NCBI RefSeq assembly: GCF_005145025.1
Contig: NZ_CP039695.1
Location: 1,173,501 to 1,237,500, forward strand
DNA: 64,000 nt
Direction of reading: 5' to 3'
From: Novosphingobium sp. EMRT-2
Lineage (GTDB): Bacteria > Pseudomonadota > Alphaproteobacteria > Sphingomonadales > Sphingomonadaceae
Shown here: piece after piece, positions 37,416 to 46,709 of the stretch
How positions within the stretch are numbered: the first letter of the stretch is position 1
Layout of the letters: each line of letters begins with the position of its first letter
Notes under the pieces: model-generated
Databases searched by the model: none
Seen by the model: only the letters and a program-made list of their open reading frames with translations
What the model was told of the DNA's origin: nothing
Position numbers and translations under genes: made by a program

Positions 37416-37578
37416 CTTTCTGCCGCAACGCCGCCTCTTTCCGGACTGCGGTATTGTCGTCGCGCACGCCCCGTGCCACGGTACGGATGCTTACGTCTTG
37501 GCGATGCTGCGATTGTTCTCCGCCCACAACATATCGCTCGAACGTGACGCGGTGCAAAAAGGACGATATGCAGTAGCC

Positions 37579-38415
37579 ATGGTCCACACGCCACCACCTG
37601 CCTCCGACGGAAACGGCTTTCGCCTGTTTTTCGACAGCGAACTGACCCGTCCCACGCCCTATGATGGAGACGGGGACTACATCGGCATGGCCCGTCCGCG
37701 GCTGGATCGCACGTTTCGGCTGATCGAGCGGTACATGCCGGGCGCACATGTCGCTGATATCGGCGCGTCTCCCTTCTACCTGCTGGATCGCGCGCTGGCC
37801 GCGGGGGCAAGGCAGGCTTCAGGCGTCTATTTCGCGCACGATGCCCACCCGCTGAAAGGGTGCGACCGCATCTATTCCCGCCACGGATCGATCGCCCTGC
37901 ACCACAGCAACATCGAGGACGAGGATCTGCCCTTCGCCGACGATGATGTCGATGTGCTTACCGCATGCGAAATCCTGGAACATTGCGAATACTTCCCGCT
38001 GCGCTTCGCCAATGAGGTCCGGCGGGTGCTGAAACCGGGTGGATTGCTGTGCATCACCGTGCCCAACGTTGCATCGGTGGCGAACATCGGCAAACTGCTG
38101 CTCGGGCAGAACATCTACATGAAATACCGCGCCGATCCGACGGGTCGGCACAAGCACGAATACACCATGCGGCAATTGCGTGCCTTCGTCGATTTCCTGG
38201 GCATGGACATGGCCGGCGCGGGCGTACTGCCCTTCGTGACCTCGCATCGCGCACTGCCCCGGCTCGCCTATCGCGCGGTGGCGGCCACGCCGGTGCTGCG
38301 GCGCTATTCGCCGAAAATCTACGTCCTTGCGCGCCAGCCGCTCGACAAGGACCGAACACACCTGACAACACCGCCCCGCGCCCTCTTCGACGCGGTGGAA
38401 TCAATCGAAGCATGA
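37579..38415 (+). CDS. SAM-dependent methyltransferase (class I)
   Basis: This encodes 278 residues from the ATG at 37579; an in-frame ATG at 37504 would add 25 residues of poorer codon use. Motif I is VADIGASPFYLLDRALAAG (about residues 58-76). LTACEILEHCEYFPL and EVRRVLKPGGLLCITVPNVA follow, as in Methyltransf_11/23 proteins. It stands 97 bp before the type I secretion genes. It could methylate a sugar or terminate chain growth, but the substrate is not known. Confidence 0.8.
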   Translation: MVHTPPPASDGNGFRLFFDSELTRPTPYDGDGDYIGMARPRLDRTFRLIERYMPGAHVADIGASPFYLLDRALAAGARQASGVYFAHDAHPLKGCDRIYSRHGSIALHHSNIEDEDLPFADDDVDVLTACEILEHCEYFPLRFANEVRRVLKPGGLLCITVPNVASVANIGKLLLGQNIYMKYRADPTGRHKHEYTMRQLRAFVDFLGMDMAGAGVLPFVTSHRALPRLAYRAVAATPVLRRYSPKIYVLARQPLDKDRTHLTTPPRALFDAVESIEA

Positions 38416-38512
38416 CCCTTGCAATACAAATTCCACCCCACCTGTTTTCTGATAGCGCCTGCTTTCTGTTAGCTTGAAACCTTGCCCCTCCCTCAGATCG
38501 AGGACCGATTTG

Positions 38513-40243
38513 GTGAGCGCGTTCAATTCCGGGGAACTCAGCGACGCCATGCGCTCACTGCGCGGCTCGCTTGTCGTGGTCGCGCTGCTGAGCGGCGCTT
38601 TGAACGTGCTGCTGCTGGGCGGCTCGATCTACATGATGCTGATCTACGATTCGGTCCTGCCAAGCCGCAGCATACCCACGCTGGTCGGATTGCTGTTCAT
38701 GGTGCTGGCGGTCTATGCGTTCCAGGGTCTGTTCGATGCCTTCCGGTCCCGCCTGCTGAACGACATCGCGATTTCCTTTGATCAGCGGATGACCGCGCGG
38801 GTTCAGGACGCCGCCTTCACTGCGCGCCTGCGCGGCCTGGGGGCAAGCGGCCTGCCATCGGGCGCGGTCCGCGATCTCGATACGATCCGCTCGTTCCTTT
38901 CCGGCAGCGGTCCCAGCGCTTTCATCGACGCGCCCTGGATCGTGTTCTTCCTGCTGGTGCTGGCCATTCTTCACATCTGGCTTGCCGTCACGGCCTTGAT
39001 CGGCGCGTGCATCATGGGAGGACTTACCTACCTGACCTATCGCGCCAGCGCGGAACCCACTCAGCGCAGCGCGCAGACCATCGTCGCCCGTCAGGCCGCG
39101 AGCGAGGAGCGCTTCCGCCATGCGGAAACGATTCACGCGCTCGGCATGGAGCAGCGGCTGCGCCAACGCTGGGAGGCGGCCAACCGCGTGTTTCTCGCCG
39201 CGCAGGACCGGGTAACGAGGGCCACGAACCTTTATGGCGGCATCAGCCGGATTTTCCGCATCACGCTCCAGTCGCTCATCCTTACCGTCGGCGCGCTGCT
39301 GGTGATCGACGACAAGGCAAGCGGCGGCGTGATCTTCGCCAGTTCGATCCTCTCGGCCCGCGCGCTGGCGCCAGTCGACCAGGTCATCGCGCAATGGCGC
39401 GGTTTTGCCGCCGCCCGCGACAGCTGGAACAGGCTTTCCAGCCTGCTGGCGTCGCTCCCACCCACGCCGGTGGCAGAAACCGTGCTGCCCCGCCCCGCCG
39501 CCACGCTTTCGGTCGAAAACTGCGTCGTCGCGCCCCCGGGAACCCAGCAAATCACCGCGCAGGGCGCTTCGTTCACGCTGGAAGCGGGCGATGTGCTGGG
39601 CATCGTTGGCCCCAGCGGATCGGGCAAAAGCTCGATGGCCAAGGCACTGGTCGATGCCTGGCGACCGGTGCGCGGCGCGATCCGGCTCGATGGCGCCACC
39701 TTCGACCAGTATGACCCGCAGAGACTGGGCGAATACATAGGCTATCTGCCGCAGACAGTGGAATTGCTCAACGGGACCGTCGGCGAGAACATCGCCCGCT
39801 TCGATCCCGATCACGATTCGAACGCGATCGTGGAGGCGGCGATGATAGCGGGCGTACACGATCTCATCGTGTCGCTGCCCAAGGGATATGCAACGCCGGT
39901 CGGCGCGGACGGAGAGCAGCTTTCCGGCGGCCAGCGCCAGCGCATCGCGCTCGCCCGCGCACTTTATCGGAATCCCTTTCTCGTCGTGCTCGACGAACCG
40001 AACTCCAACCTCGATGCCGAAGGCGAAGCGGCTCTCGACGCCGCCATCCGCGCAATCCAGGACCGTCGCGGAATCGTGGTCGTGGTTGCCCATCGCGGCA
40101 TGGCGATCAACCGCGTCAACAAGGTGCTCTACATGGTGGGCGGGCACGCCAGGATGTTTGGCCCGCGTGACGCCGTGCTGGCAAAAATCGCCCCGCTCAT
40201 TCCCGCTCCGCCGGGCGGGATCGCAGGGGAGCCGGTGGCATGA
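38513..40243 (+). CDS. Type I secretion ABC transporter (PrtD-like)
   Basis: This encodes 576 residues. GAGGA lies five bases before a TTG (38510) and eight before a GTG (38513), so translation starts there and not at a TTG 13 codons earlier. Six membrane helices are followed by an ABC domain with Walker A GPSGSGKSS (K372), signature LSGGQRQR (from L470) and Walker B FLVVLDEPN (D494, E495). No C39 peptidase domain is present, as in exporters of RTX proteases and lipases. It works with the overlapping HlyD gene. The RTX-GH12 protein at 49254-51854 is the only clear substrate in the window. Sphingan loci carry a similar pair (atrD/atrB). Confidence 0.92.
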   Translation: MSAFNSGELSDAMRSLRGSLVVVALLSGALNVLLLGGSIYMMLIYDSVLPSRSIPTLVGLLFMVLAVYAFQGLFDAFRSRLLNDIAISFDQRMTARVQDAAFTARLRGLGASGLPSGAVRDLDTIRSFLSGSGPSAFIDAPWIVFFLLVLAILHIWLAVTALIGACIMGGLTYLTYRASAEPTQRSAQTIVARQAASEERFRHAETIHALGMEQRLRQRWEAANRVFLAAQDRVTRATNLYGGISRIFRITLQSLILTVGALLVIDDKASGGVIFASSILSARALAPVDQVIAQWRGFAAARDSWNRLSSLLASLPPTPVAETVLPRPAATLSVENCVVAPPGTQQITAQGASFTLEAGDVLGIVGPSGSGKSSMAKALVDAWRPVRGAIRLDGATFDQYDPQRLGEYIGYLPQTVELLNGTVGENIARFDPDHDSNAIVEAAMIAGVHDLIVSLPKGYATPVGADGEQLSGGQRQRIALARALYRNPFLVVLDEPNSNLDAEGEAALDAAIRAIQDRRGIVVVVAHRGMAINRVNKVLYMVGGHARMFGPRDAVLAKIAPLIPAPPGGIAGEPVA

Positions 40244-41580
40244 ACGAGCAATTGGCGCTTTCCGTGGATGTGCCCCCTCCCTCGCCTTCCGACCCGCTGG
40301 GCGTGGAAGAACGCCTTGTCCGCACGCGGCGCCTGGCCTTCATGGGGTTGGGCGCATTCCTGCTGGTGCTGGTGCTGGCGGCGAGTGTCATTCAGGTCGG
40401 CGGTGCCGTGGTCGGACAGGGCCAGTTGGGTGTCGAAAGCCGCGTCAAGCAGATCGCCCATCCCGCAGGAGGGGTCATCAAAGCCATCTTCGTTCACGAT
40501 GGGCAAAAGGTGGCGAAGGGCCAGATGCTGATCCAGCTGGAAGACAATGTGACCGGCCTCAACGCCAGCCTTTCCGTTCAGACGGTGGATCAGTTGCTGG
40601 CGCAGCGGGCACGGCTGATGGCGGAGCGCGAAAATGCGCCCGCGATCGCCTTCCCGCCGGAGCTGACTCGCAACGCAAGTTCATCCGCCGCGGCAGCCAT
40701 GGCATCGGAGCAACGCCTGTTCAACCTTCGGCGCAGCGAACGCGCCAGCCTGCGCGGCCAGCTTGCCCAGCGTGTCGTGCAGCTTGAACAACAGATCGAC
40801 AGCTACCGCGCCCAGATCGGCGCGCTGCAGCAGCAGAAAGTCCTGATCGAACCCGAGCGGGAGGGCGTCCGGGATCTTTGGAAGAAGGGACTGGTCACCA
40901 TCAACCGGCTCAACCAGTTGGAACGGGCCGCCGTGGACATGGACGGATCGATCGCCTCGCTGCAAGCCAATATCGCCCAGACGCGCGCGCGCATCACCGA
41001 AACCCGCCAGCAGATCATCTCGATCGACCAGAACGCGCGATCCGAAGCCGGCACCGAACTGGCCCAGGTAATGACCACGCTCAACGAGCAGCAGGTCAAG
41101 AGCGCTTCCGCTTCGGACCAGTTCAGCCGGACGGAAATCCGGGCGCCCTATTCAGGCACGGTCGACAAGCTGGCTTTCGCCACCGTGGGTGGCGTGATCC
41201 AGCCGGCGCAGAAAATCATGGAAATCGTGCCCGAGAACGAGCGTCTGCTGGTGGAAGCGGCGATGAACCCCGCCGACATCAACCGCCTTCGCTATGGGCA
41301 GAAGGCACGGGTCCGGCTTTCCGCGTTCAGCGCGCCGACGACGCCGGAAATCCCCGGCACCGTGGTTTTCGTTTCGCCGGAACGGACTTCCGATCCCAAC
41401 ACCGGCGCCAGCTTCTATCGCGTACACGTCCTGATGGATCAGGCGGTGATCGCGCACGAGCGGCTGGATCTGAAGCCGGGGATGCCAGCCGAGGTGTTCG
41501 TCAGCGCCGGCGAACGCTCGCTGCTGTCCTATGTCCTCAAGCCTCTACGCGATCAGTTCGCTCGCGCTTTCAGGGACTAG
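40240..41580 (+). CDS. HlyD-family type I secretion membrane-fusion protein
   Basis: This encodes 446 residues. A short cytoplasmic start and one membrane helix (about residues 28-52) lead to a lipoyl half-motif (HPAGGVIKAIFVHDGQKVAKGQMLIQL). A long alpha-helical coiled coil (about 110-290) follows, then the second lipoyl half (EIRAPYSGTVDKLAFATVGGVIQPAQKIMEIVP) and a C-terminal beta-barrel. It bridges the PrtD-like ABC protein to a TolC-type channel. The ATG overlaps the ABC stop by four bases. No TolC gene is next to it, so an outside channel is used. Confidence 0.92.
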   Translation: MNEQLALSVDVPPPSPSDPLGVEERLVRTRRLAFMGLGAFLLVLVLAASVIQVGGAVVGQGQLGVESRVKQIAHPAGGVIKAIFVHDGQKVAKGQMLIQLEDNVTGLNASLSVQTVDQLLAQRARLMAERENAPAIAFPPELTRNASSSAAAAMASEQRLFNLRRSERASLRGQLAQRVVQLEQQIDSYRAQIGALQQQKVLIEPEREGVRDLWKKGLVTINRLNQLERAAVDMDGSIASLQANIAQTRARITETRQQIISIDQNARSEAGTELAQVMTTLNEQQVKSASASDQFSRTEIRAPYSGTVDKLAFATVGGVIQPAQKIMEIVPENERLLVEAAMNPADINRLRYGQKARVRLSAFSAPTTPEIPGTVVFVSPERTSDPNTGASFYRVHVLMDQAVIAHERLDLKPGMPAEVFVSAGERSLLSYVLKPLRDQFARAFRD

Positions 41581-41978
41581 GCCGTGAATGAAGGCGCAGC
41601 AGCCCGCGCGGCGCGGTGGGCTACTTGCGCGGAAAGCATCTGTCCTTCGCGCAGTCTCCGGGCGCGCCGGTTCCACGACCATCGGCGCAAATGGCTGGTC
41701 GCGACCAGCACCGATGGCCACAGCATCGTCAGCAGCACGTCCCGCAGGGTATCGCCACCCCGCCACGATCCGTAGAACAGCCGATCGCAGACTTCGTTGA
41801 ACGCCTCGAAGAAGAACACGCACAGCAAGGCGGGAACCGATCCCCGACGCGTTCCCCAGACAAGCTGGAACAGCACGTAGATCGCAAGCCCGGCGTGAAC
41901 ATGCATCAGGGCATGGCTCTGCCCCATGGCGGCCACAAGCGCCTCTTTCAGCTCATGGTACTGTGAAAAGAAGTCCAT
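41577..41978 (-). CDS. Small integral membrane protein of unknown function
   Basis: This encodes 133 residues. Two or three hydrophobic segments lie near 25-45, 48-65 and 78-95 (HAGLAIYVLFQLVWGTRRG, PALLCVFFFEAFNEVCDRL, VLLTMLWPSVLVA), followed by a basic tail. Charged residues in the second helix (E, N, D) are unusual and may be functional. The stop overlaps the stop of the convergent HlyD gene by four bases. AGG lies about eight bases before the ATG. I do not recognise the family. Confidence 0.55.
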   Translation of the reverse strand: MDFFSQYHELKEALVAAMGQSHALMHVHAGLAIYVLFQLVWGTRRGSVPALLCVFFFEAFNEVCDRLFYGSWRGGDTLRDVLLTMLWPSVLVATSHLRRWSWNRRARRLREGQMLSAQVAHRAARAAAPSFTA

Positions 41979-42085
41979 ATCGCCAGCCTAGCGCGAAATA
42001 CCTTCGGTTTGGTTAGCGCCGGAACCGCCGCCGTTCCGGGTTATGCGGTATGCTGTTGATCGGCTTCGGGACATAAGTCATCGTT

Positions 42086-42097
42086 GCAATGCAGCAT
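42086..42097 (+). promoter_or_regulatory. Shared motif GCARTGCASCAW, copy 3
   Basis: Reads GCAATGCAGCAT and lies 93 bp upstream of ugd, in the same orientation as the gene. A TGCGGTATGC element is found about 30 bp before it. Confidence 0.4.
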
Positions 42098-42189
42098 CAG
42101 GGGCGGTAGATGGCCAACCTGCAGATTTCGGCAAGTACAGTCCGAATGAAACATCTTAACGGCCTTGTAACGCGGGGACATTTTCAAAC

Positions 42190-43491
42190 ATGCGCATAAC
42201 GATGATCGGCTCTGGCTATGTGGGTCTGGTTTCCGGCGCCTGTTTCGCCGACTTCGGCCACGACGTCGTTTGCGTCGACAAGGACATCGCCAAGATCGAG
42301 GCGCTGCGCAACGGCGAGATTCCGATCTTCGAGCCCGGCCTTGACCAGCTTGTCGCCAGCAATGTCCGCGCCGGGCGGCTGTCCTTCACCACCGACCTTG
42401 TCGATGCGACGCGCGATTCCGACGCCGTGTTCATCGCCGTCGGCACCCCGTCGCGCCGTGGCGATGGCCATGCGGACTTGTCCTACGTCTATGCCGCCGC
42501 AGAGGAAGTGGCCCACGCCCTGAACGGCTTTACCGTTGTGGTCGACAAGTCGACCGTGCCGGTGGGCACCGGAGACGAGGTCGAACGGATCATCCGTGAA
42601 GCCAATCCCAATGCGGACTTCGCCGTGGTCTCCAATCCGGAATTCCTGCGCGAAGGTGCGGCGATCAGCGATTTCAAGCGCCCGGACCGCGTGGTGATCG
42701 GCGGCGATGATGCGCGCGCGCTGGAAGTGATGCGGGAAATCTACCGGCCGCTGGCCATCGGCCGATCGCCGGTGATCGAGATGAGCCGGCGCGGCGCAGA
42801 GCTGACCAAATACGCGGGCAATGCATTTCTCGCCACCAAGATCACCTTCATCAACGAAATCGCCGATTTGTGCGAAAAGGTTGGCGCGGACGTGCAGGAT
42901 GTGGCGCGCGGAATTGGGCTGGATAACCGTATCGGTTCCAAGTTCCTGCACGCCGGGCCTGGATACGGCGGCAGTTGCTTCCCCAAGGACACCCTGGCCC
43001 TTCTCAAGACCGCGCAGGATTTCGAAGCACCGCAACGCATCGTTGAAGCGGTGGTGGCGGTCAACGACAATCGCAAGCGCGCAATGGGCCGCAAGGTGGT
43101 CCACGCGCTTGGCGGCGATGCCCGCGGCAAGACGGTTGCGATCCTGGGCCTGACATTCAAGCCCAATACCGATGACATGCGCGATTCCCCGGCCATCGCC
43201 ATCATCCAGAGCCTGCAGGATGCGGGCGCGCATGTTTGCGCTCATGATCCCGAAGGCACCGAGCAGGCGAAGAAAGTGCTGAACAACATCAGCTATTTCG
43301 ACGGACCTTACGACACGATGGAAAATGCCGATGCGCTGGTGATCGTGACCGAATGGGACGCTTTCCGAGCGCTCGACCTGGCACGCGCCAGGGAGTTGCT
43401 GAAGGCTCCTGTCCTCGTCGATCTGCGGAACATCTACGCCCGCGAGGCGGCGGAAGCGGCCGGCTTCACCTACTACGGAATCGGCCGCTGA
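42190..43491 (+). CDS. ugd: UDP-glucose 6-dehydrogenase
   Basis: This encodes 433 residues. The NAD-binding GSGYVGLVSGACFADFGHDV starts at residue 7. VDKSTVPVGTG, PEFLREGAAISDF and the catalytic cysteine C263 in GPGYGGSCFPKDT are all present. It oxidises UDP-glucose to UDP-glucuronic acid, the donor for the likely glucuronosyltransferase pair at 21636-22564. It is transcribed alone; a hairpin terminator follows. Confidence 0.96.
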   Translation: MRITMIGSGYVGLVSGACFADFGHDVVCVDKDIAKIEALRNGEIPIFEPGLDQLVASNVRAGRLSFTTDLVDATRDSDAVFIAVGTPSRRGDGHADLSYVYAAAEEVAHALNGFTVVVDKSTVPVGTGDEVERIIREANPNADFAVVSNPEFLREGAAISDFKRPDRVVIGGDDARALEVMREIYRPLAIGRSPVIEMSRRGAELTKYAGNAFLATKITFINEIADLCEKVGADVQDVARGIGLDNRIGSKFLHAGPGYGGSCFPKDTLALLKTAQDFEAPQRIVEAVVAVNDNRKRAMGRKVVHALGGDARGKTVAILGLTFKPNTDDMRDSPAIAIIQSLQDAGAHVCAHDPEGTEQAKKVLNNISYFDGPYDTMENADALVIVTEWDAFRALDLARARELLKAPVLVDLRNIYAREAAEAAGFTYYGIGR

Positions 43492-43844
43492 CCCCGGCGC
43501 GAGGGGAACCGCCCCTCGCGCGGGCCTTGCTCGATTCTCTTGTCGCAAATGCGAGATGACCGGCGTGGTGGTCGTTTTCCGCCTTTGCGTTGCCGTTGCC
43601 ACCACTTCGGATTTTTGCCGAATGTTGCAAGCGAGACCGATTTTGCGATGCAAAATCGCGATTCCGCACAACAGCAAAAAACCCTTGGCATTTTACAAAC
43701 AGGGTGCGGTATTGGGTTGTAACGGTACTATTTTGAGACAAATGTAAAACCGTCGGAGTATGACGCAGCGCATTACTGCTATAGTCTCAGCATGGCATGA
43801 AGCGCACGTCGCAGTTAAGATTGTAACCGCTGCCGGGGGTAAAA
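43492..43844. other. 353-bp intergenic region before the priming transferase
   Basis: No gene is supported. A terminator-like hairpin at the start is followed by an AT-richer segment (about 43610-43750) with TGCGGTAT at about 43704 and several short dyads. It probably holds the promoter of the priming glycosyltransferase. GGGGG lies five bases before that gene's ATG. Confidence 0.5.
43497..43521 (+). terminator. Hairpin after ugd
   Basis: GCGCGAGGGG and CCCCTCGCGC form a perfect 10-bp stem with a five-base loop, five bases after the ugd stop. T residues are sparse afterwards, so termination may need Rho or be incomplete. Confidence 0.55.
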
Positions 43845-45242
43845 ATGGAGGAAGTGCAAGCCTGGCACGTGATGCCGTCTGCCGAATCGAGCAGTCACCG
43901 ATCATCCTCCAAAGCCATGTTGCGCCTGCGCATGTATCTGATGATGTTGCTGGGCGACATCATCGCCATTTCGGCGGGCTTCCTGCTCGCCAGCAACCTG
44001 CACATCTTTCACGAAGACAACGGGCAGGGTCTCGATCAGATGGCCCTTCTCGTTCCGCTTTTCGTCCCGATCGCGTTGCTGATGCGTGCTTACTCCCCGG
44101 CGATCATGCACGAACGCTGGACCAGCATCGGTCGCGCCACCAATGCATTCGCGATGTCCACCGCGGTGATCATGCTGGTCGCCTTTTTCCTCAAGGCCAG
44201 CGAGGGCTGGTCGCGCTCCACGTTCGTCGCCGGCGTACTGCTCTCGGGCCTGTTCATCGCCGTCCTGCGCTATCTGTTCGTGCGCCATTCAAGCGCGCTG
44301 GTAGGTGGCGAGCCTTATGAAGTCGTGGTTGTCTATGACGGGGTTCCCGCCCCTGCGGTTTCCTCGGCCAGTTGCACGATCCTTGTGGAATCCGGCGAAG
44401 TATTCAATCCTTCCCGGCTGAGCCCGGCCACGTATGATCGCTTCGCCGAAGTCATTCAGTACGCCGATCGCGTGGTCGTCCAGTGCCCGCCCGAACGCCG
44501 CCAGATATGGGCGCTAACGCTCAAGGGCGCCAACGTGCAGGGCGAAGTCATCGCGCCGGAAATGACCGAACTGTCACCGATCGGCGTGGCGCGGCAGGAC
44601 GGCACGCCCACGCTGATCGTTTCACGTGGGCCGCTGGGCCTGAAGGATCGTATCATCAAGCGGCTGTTCGACATTGCCGTGGCAGGATCCGTGCTGTTCC
44701 TTCTGGCGCCTTTGCTGGTGATCGTCGCCCTGGTGATCTACCTGCAGGATCGGGGACCGGTGTTCTTCGTGCAGACGCGCGTCGGCCGCTCGAACCGGCT
44801 GTTCCACATCCTCAAGTTCCGGAGCATGTATGTCGGTCGCTCGGATGCCGTCGGCAGCCGCTCCGCCAGCCGGGATGACGATCGCATCACCCCGTTCGGC
44901 CGCTTCATTCGCGCCACCAGCATTGACGAGATGCCACAGCTCATCAACGTGCTGAAAGGCGATATGAGCATCGTCGGCCCGCGTCCGCATGCCTTGGGCT
45001 CAACCGCTGAAAACCTGCTGTTCTGGCACATCGACGAACGCTACTGGCACCGTCACGCGATCAAGCCGGGCCTGACCGGACTGGCCCAGGTGCGCGGCTA
45101 TCGCGGCGCCACGCACCGCAAGTCAGATCTCGTAAATCGCCTTCAGTCCGATCTCGAATACCTCGATAAGTGGACAATCTGGCGCGATGTGCTGATCCTG
45201 ATCCGCACGTTCGGCGTGGTGTTGCACAAGAACGCTTACTGA
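43845..45242 (+). CDS. Polyprenyl-phosphate sugar-1-phosphate transferase (WcaJ/GelB-type priming enzyme)
   Basis: This encodes 465 residues. Four N-terminal membrane helices (about 28-145) and a CoA-binding-like cytoplasmic region precede the catalytic bacterial sugar transferase domain. That domain has KRLFDIAVAGSVLFLLAPLLVIVALVIYL, HILKFRSMYV, the RATSIDEMPQLINVLKGDMSIVGPRPHA core and KPGLTGLAQVRGYRG. It moves glucose-1-phosphate or galactose-1-phosphate from the UDP-sugar to undecaprenyl phosphate, the first step of repeat assembly. It resembles SpsB/GelB of sphingan producers. Confidence 0.93.
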   Translation: MEEVQAWHVMPSAESSSHRSSSKAMLRLRMYLMMLLGDIIAISAGFLLASNLHIFHEDNGQGLDQMALLVPLFVPIALLMRAYSPAIMHERWTSIGRATNAFAMSTAVIMLVAFFLKASEGWSRSTFVAGVLLSGLFIAVLRYLFVRHSSALVGGEPYEVVVVYDGVPAPAVSSASCTILVESGEVFNPSRLSPATYDRFAEVIQYADRVVVQCPPERRQIWALTLKGANVQGEVIAPEMTELSPIGVARQDGTPTLIVSRGPLGLKDRIIKRLFDIAVAGSVLFLLAPLLVIVALVIYLQDRGPVFFVQTRVGRSNRLFHILKFRSMYVGRSDAVGSRSASRDDDRITPFGRFIRATSIDEMPQLINVLKGDMSIVGPRPHALGSTAENLLFWHIDERYWHRHAIKPGLTGLAQVRGYRGATHRKSDLVNRLQSDLEYLDKWTIWRDVLILIRTFGVVLHKNAY

Positions 45243-45256
45243 TACTGGCGACAGGT

Positions 45257-45299
45257 AAGCGGAAGCCCCTGACCTGCGGCGCATAGGCTTCCGCTTTTC
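45257..45299. terminator. Intrinsic terminator after the priming transferase
   Basis: AAGCGGAAGCC (45257-45267) pairs perfectly with GGCTTCCGCTT (45286-45296), followed by TT. It may also end the small minus-strand gene at 45348-45491. Confidence 0.8.
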
Positions 45300-45347
45300 A
45301 CCCCGGCGAAGGTATCCGCGTTATCGGAACGCAATCACGTGGCGAAT

Positions 45348-45491
45348 TCAGAAGGCCAGCGGTATCGTCAGCGCCAGAAACACGCTGCCCCAGAAGGCGG
45401 CGCCCAGTCCCAGTCCGTCCACCATGGTAACGATAGCGCGTTCATCGACACCATCGCTGCAGAAATACGTTGCGCTTCCAGTACGACCCAT
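45348..45491 (-). CDS. Candidate 47-residue small membrane protein
   Basis: The protein begins MGRTGSATYFCSDGVDERAI and ends in a hydrophobic stretch (AAFWGSVFLALTIPLAF). GGGAG lies seven bases before the ATG, and an AT-rich stretch upstream (45500-45550) could be a promoter. The C-terminal half would make one membrane helix, and codon third positions there are GC-rich as in real genes of the window. It has no match that I recognise. It lies between two regions that otherwise hold only noncoding sequence. Confidence 0.4.
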   Translation of the reverse strand: MGRTGSATYFCSDGVDERAIVTMVDGLGLGAAFWGSVFLALTIPLAF

Positions 45492-45762
45492 CGTTTGGCT
45501 CCCACTCCAAAACATTTACTGGTTTTTCTTATTATTGTCTCAATCTGGGGCAAAGTTCGGCGATTTGCAAGAGTCCCGCGGCGGTCATGACCGGCACGCC
45601 AGCGCACGCGGCGGTGCCTCCCGTCCGGCAAGCGCGCCGCAACGCAGCATTTCATGCGCAGGAATGAGCCGAAATTCCACTTCCGGTGCGGTCGGGATGA
45701 CTTGTTGTTCTATTCGCACCGCAACCTGGCGCGCCGGCAGTCAGGTGCGAAACGGCCGGGAA
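45492..45762. other. 271-bp intergenic region with paired ACCGCA elements
   Basis: No further gene is supported. An AT-rich tract (45500-45550) may be a promoter for the small minus-strand frame. GGTGCGGT (about 45685-45692) and GCACCGCA (45716-45723) form an inverted pair about 25 bp apart, resembling the elements upstream of 23068 and 56009. Confidence 0.4.
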
Positions 45763-46509
45763 TTACATTCCGGCGGTGATGATTTCGCGGTCTTCCCCGT
45801 CAAGCACCAGCGCCGTCAGCGTTCCGGTCCTGTATGCGCCGGTATCGATACCGATTCGATTGTCCGCCCAATCAACCGACGCGGTGATGCTGTGCCCGTG
45901 CACGACCACCACGCCATGATCGGTGGCATCATCCAGAAATCCCTCGCGAATCCACAGCAGGTCGTTGCGGCCTTGCCGCGCCAGCGGCACGCCGGGGCGA
46001 ATACCCGCATGACAGAAGAAGTAATCGCCCGACCGCGCTGACAGCGGCAGACGCCCCATCCATTCCATCAAATGCGCGGGAATGCGCTCGCGCATGGCGG
46101 CAATGGTATCTGCCGGGTCGGCATCCGCCTCTGGCACGGCAAGGCCATAGCTGCGGAGCGTCTCATCCCCGCCGGAACGTATCCAGGGCCGCAAGACACG
46201 ACCGTCGCCGCCATAGACGGCCATCATCATGTCTTCGTGGTTGCCCTGAAGCACGACCACGTTTCCGGTCGTCTTCTGCAGATTGTACACATGCTCGACA
46301 ACCGGCGCGGAATCCGGCCCCCGATCCACCAGATCGCCGACCAGTACCAGATGGCATCGCTTGCCCGATGCACCACGCTGATGCGCGCTGACCCGGTCCA
46401 GCAGCTCGGTCAGCAAATCGAGACGGCCGTGGACGTCACCGATCGCATAGACGCGGTCACCCTTGGCCGTTGCCGGAAGCCTGGGGCGGCGGCGAAAGAG
46501 AAATCCCAT
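45763..46509 (-). CDS. Calcineurin-like metallophosphoesterase (PP2A-type), first copy
   Basis: This encodes 248 residues from the ATG at 46509 with AGAGAGG eight bases upstream; in-frame starts further out lack support. All metal-binding blocks are present: YAIGDVHGRLDLL, LVGDLVDRGPDS, VVLQGNHEDMMM, FFCHAGIRPG and VVHGHSI. The DVHG and GNHE forms are those of bacterial Ser/Thr phosphatases of the PrpA/PphA group and of related diadenosine tetraphosphatases. A close relative is encoded at 48299-49069. The physiological substrate is unknown. Confidence 0.88.
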   Translation of the reverse strand: MGFLFRRRPRLPATAKGDRVYAIGDVHGRLDLLTELLDRVSAHQRGASGKRCHLVLVGDLVDRGPDSAPVVEHVYNLQKTTGNVVVLQGNHEDMMMAVYGGDGRVLRPWIRSGGDETLRSYGLAVPEADADPADTIAAMRERIPAHLMEWMGRLPLSARSGDYFFCHAGIRPGVPLARQGRNDLLWIREGFLDDATDHGVVVVHGHSITASVDWADNRIGIDTGAYRTGTLTALVLDGEDREIITAGM

Positions 46510-46709
46510 GCTGTCTGCCTCTCTTTCTGCCCGCGGAATTGCCTGTTCGCTGTCCACCACACCGCCAGGGCTGTCAAGCACGGTGCGGAGGCCGGACAAC
46601 CGCCTACGACCAGTGACGAGACTCTCCCGCCGTGCCGGCAACTTCTTGGCGCATCACCCTTTCTATGCCATGAATCCGAGCAGGCCGGTCCGTTCCGGAA
46701 GGGGGAATT

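Noticed and set aside
35968..37578. Long plus-strand extension upstream of the methyltransferase
   Set aside because: It runs antisense through the SleB-like gene and through noncoding DNA; methyltransferase homology starts only after 37579.
45368..45655. A 95-codon minus-strand frame overlapping the candidate small gene
   Set aside because: Basic, unstructured translation and poor start context; the 47-codon frame has the better ribosome-binding site.
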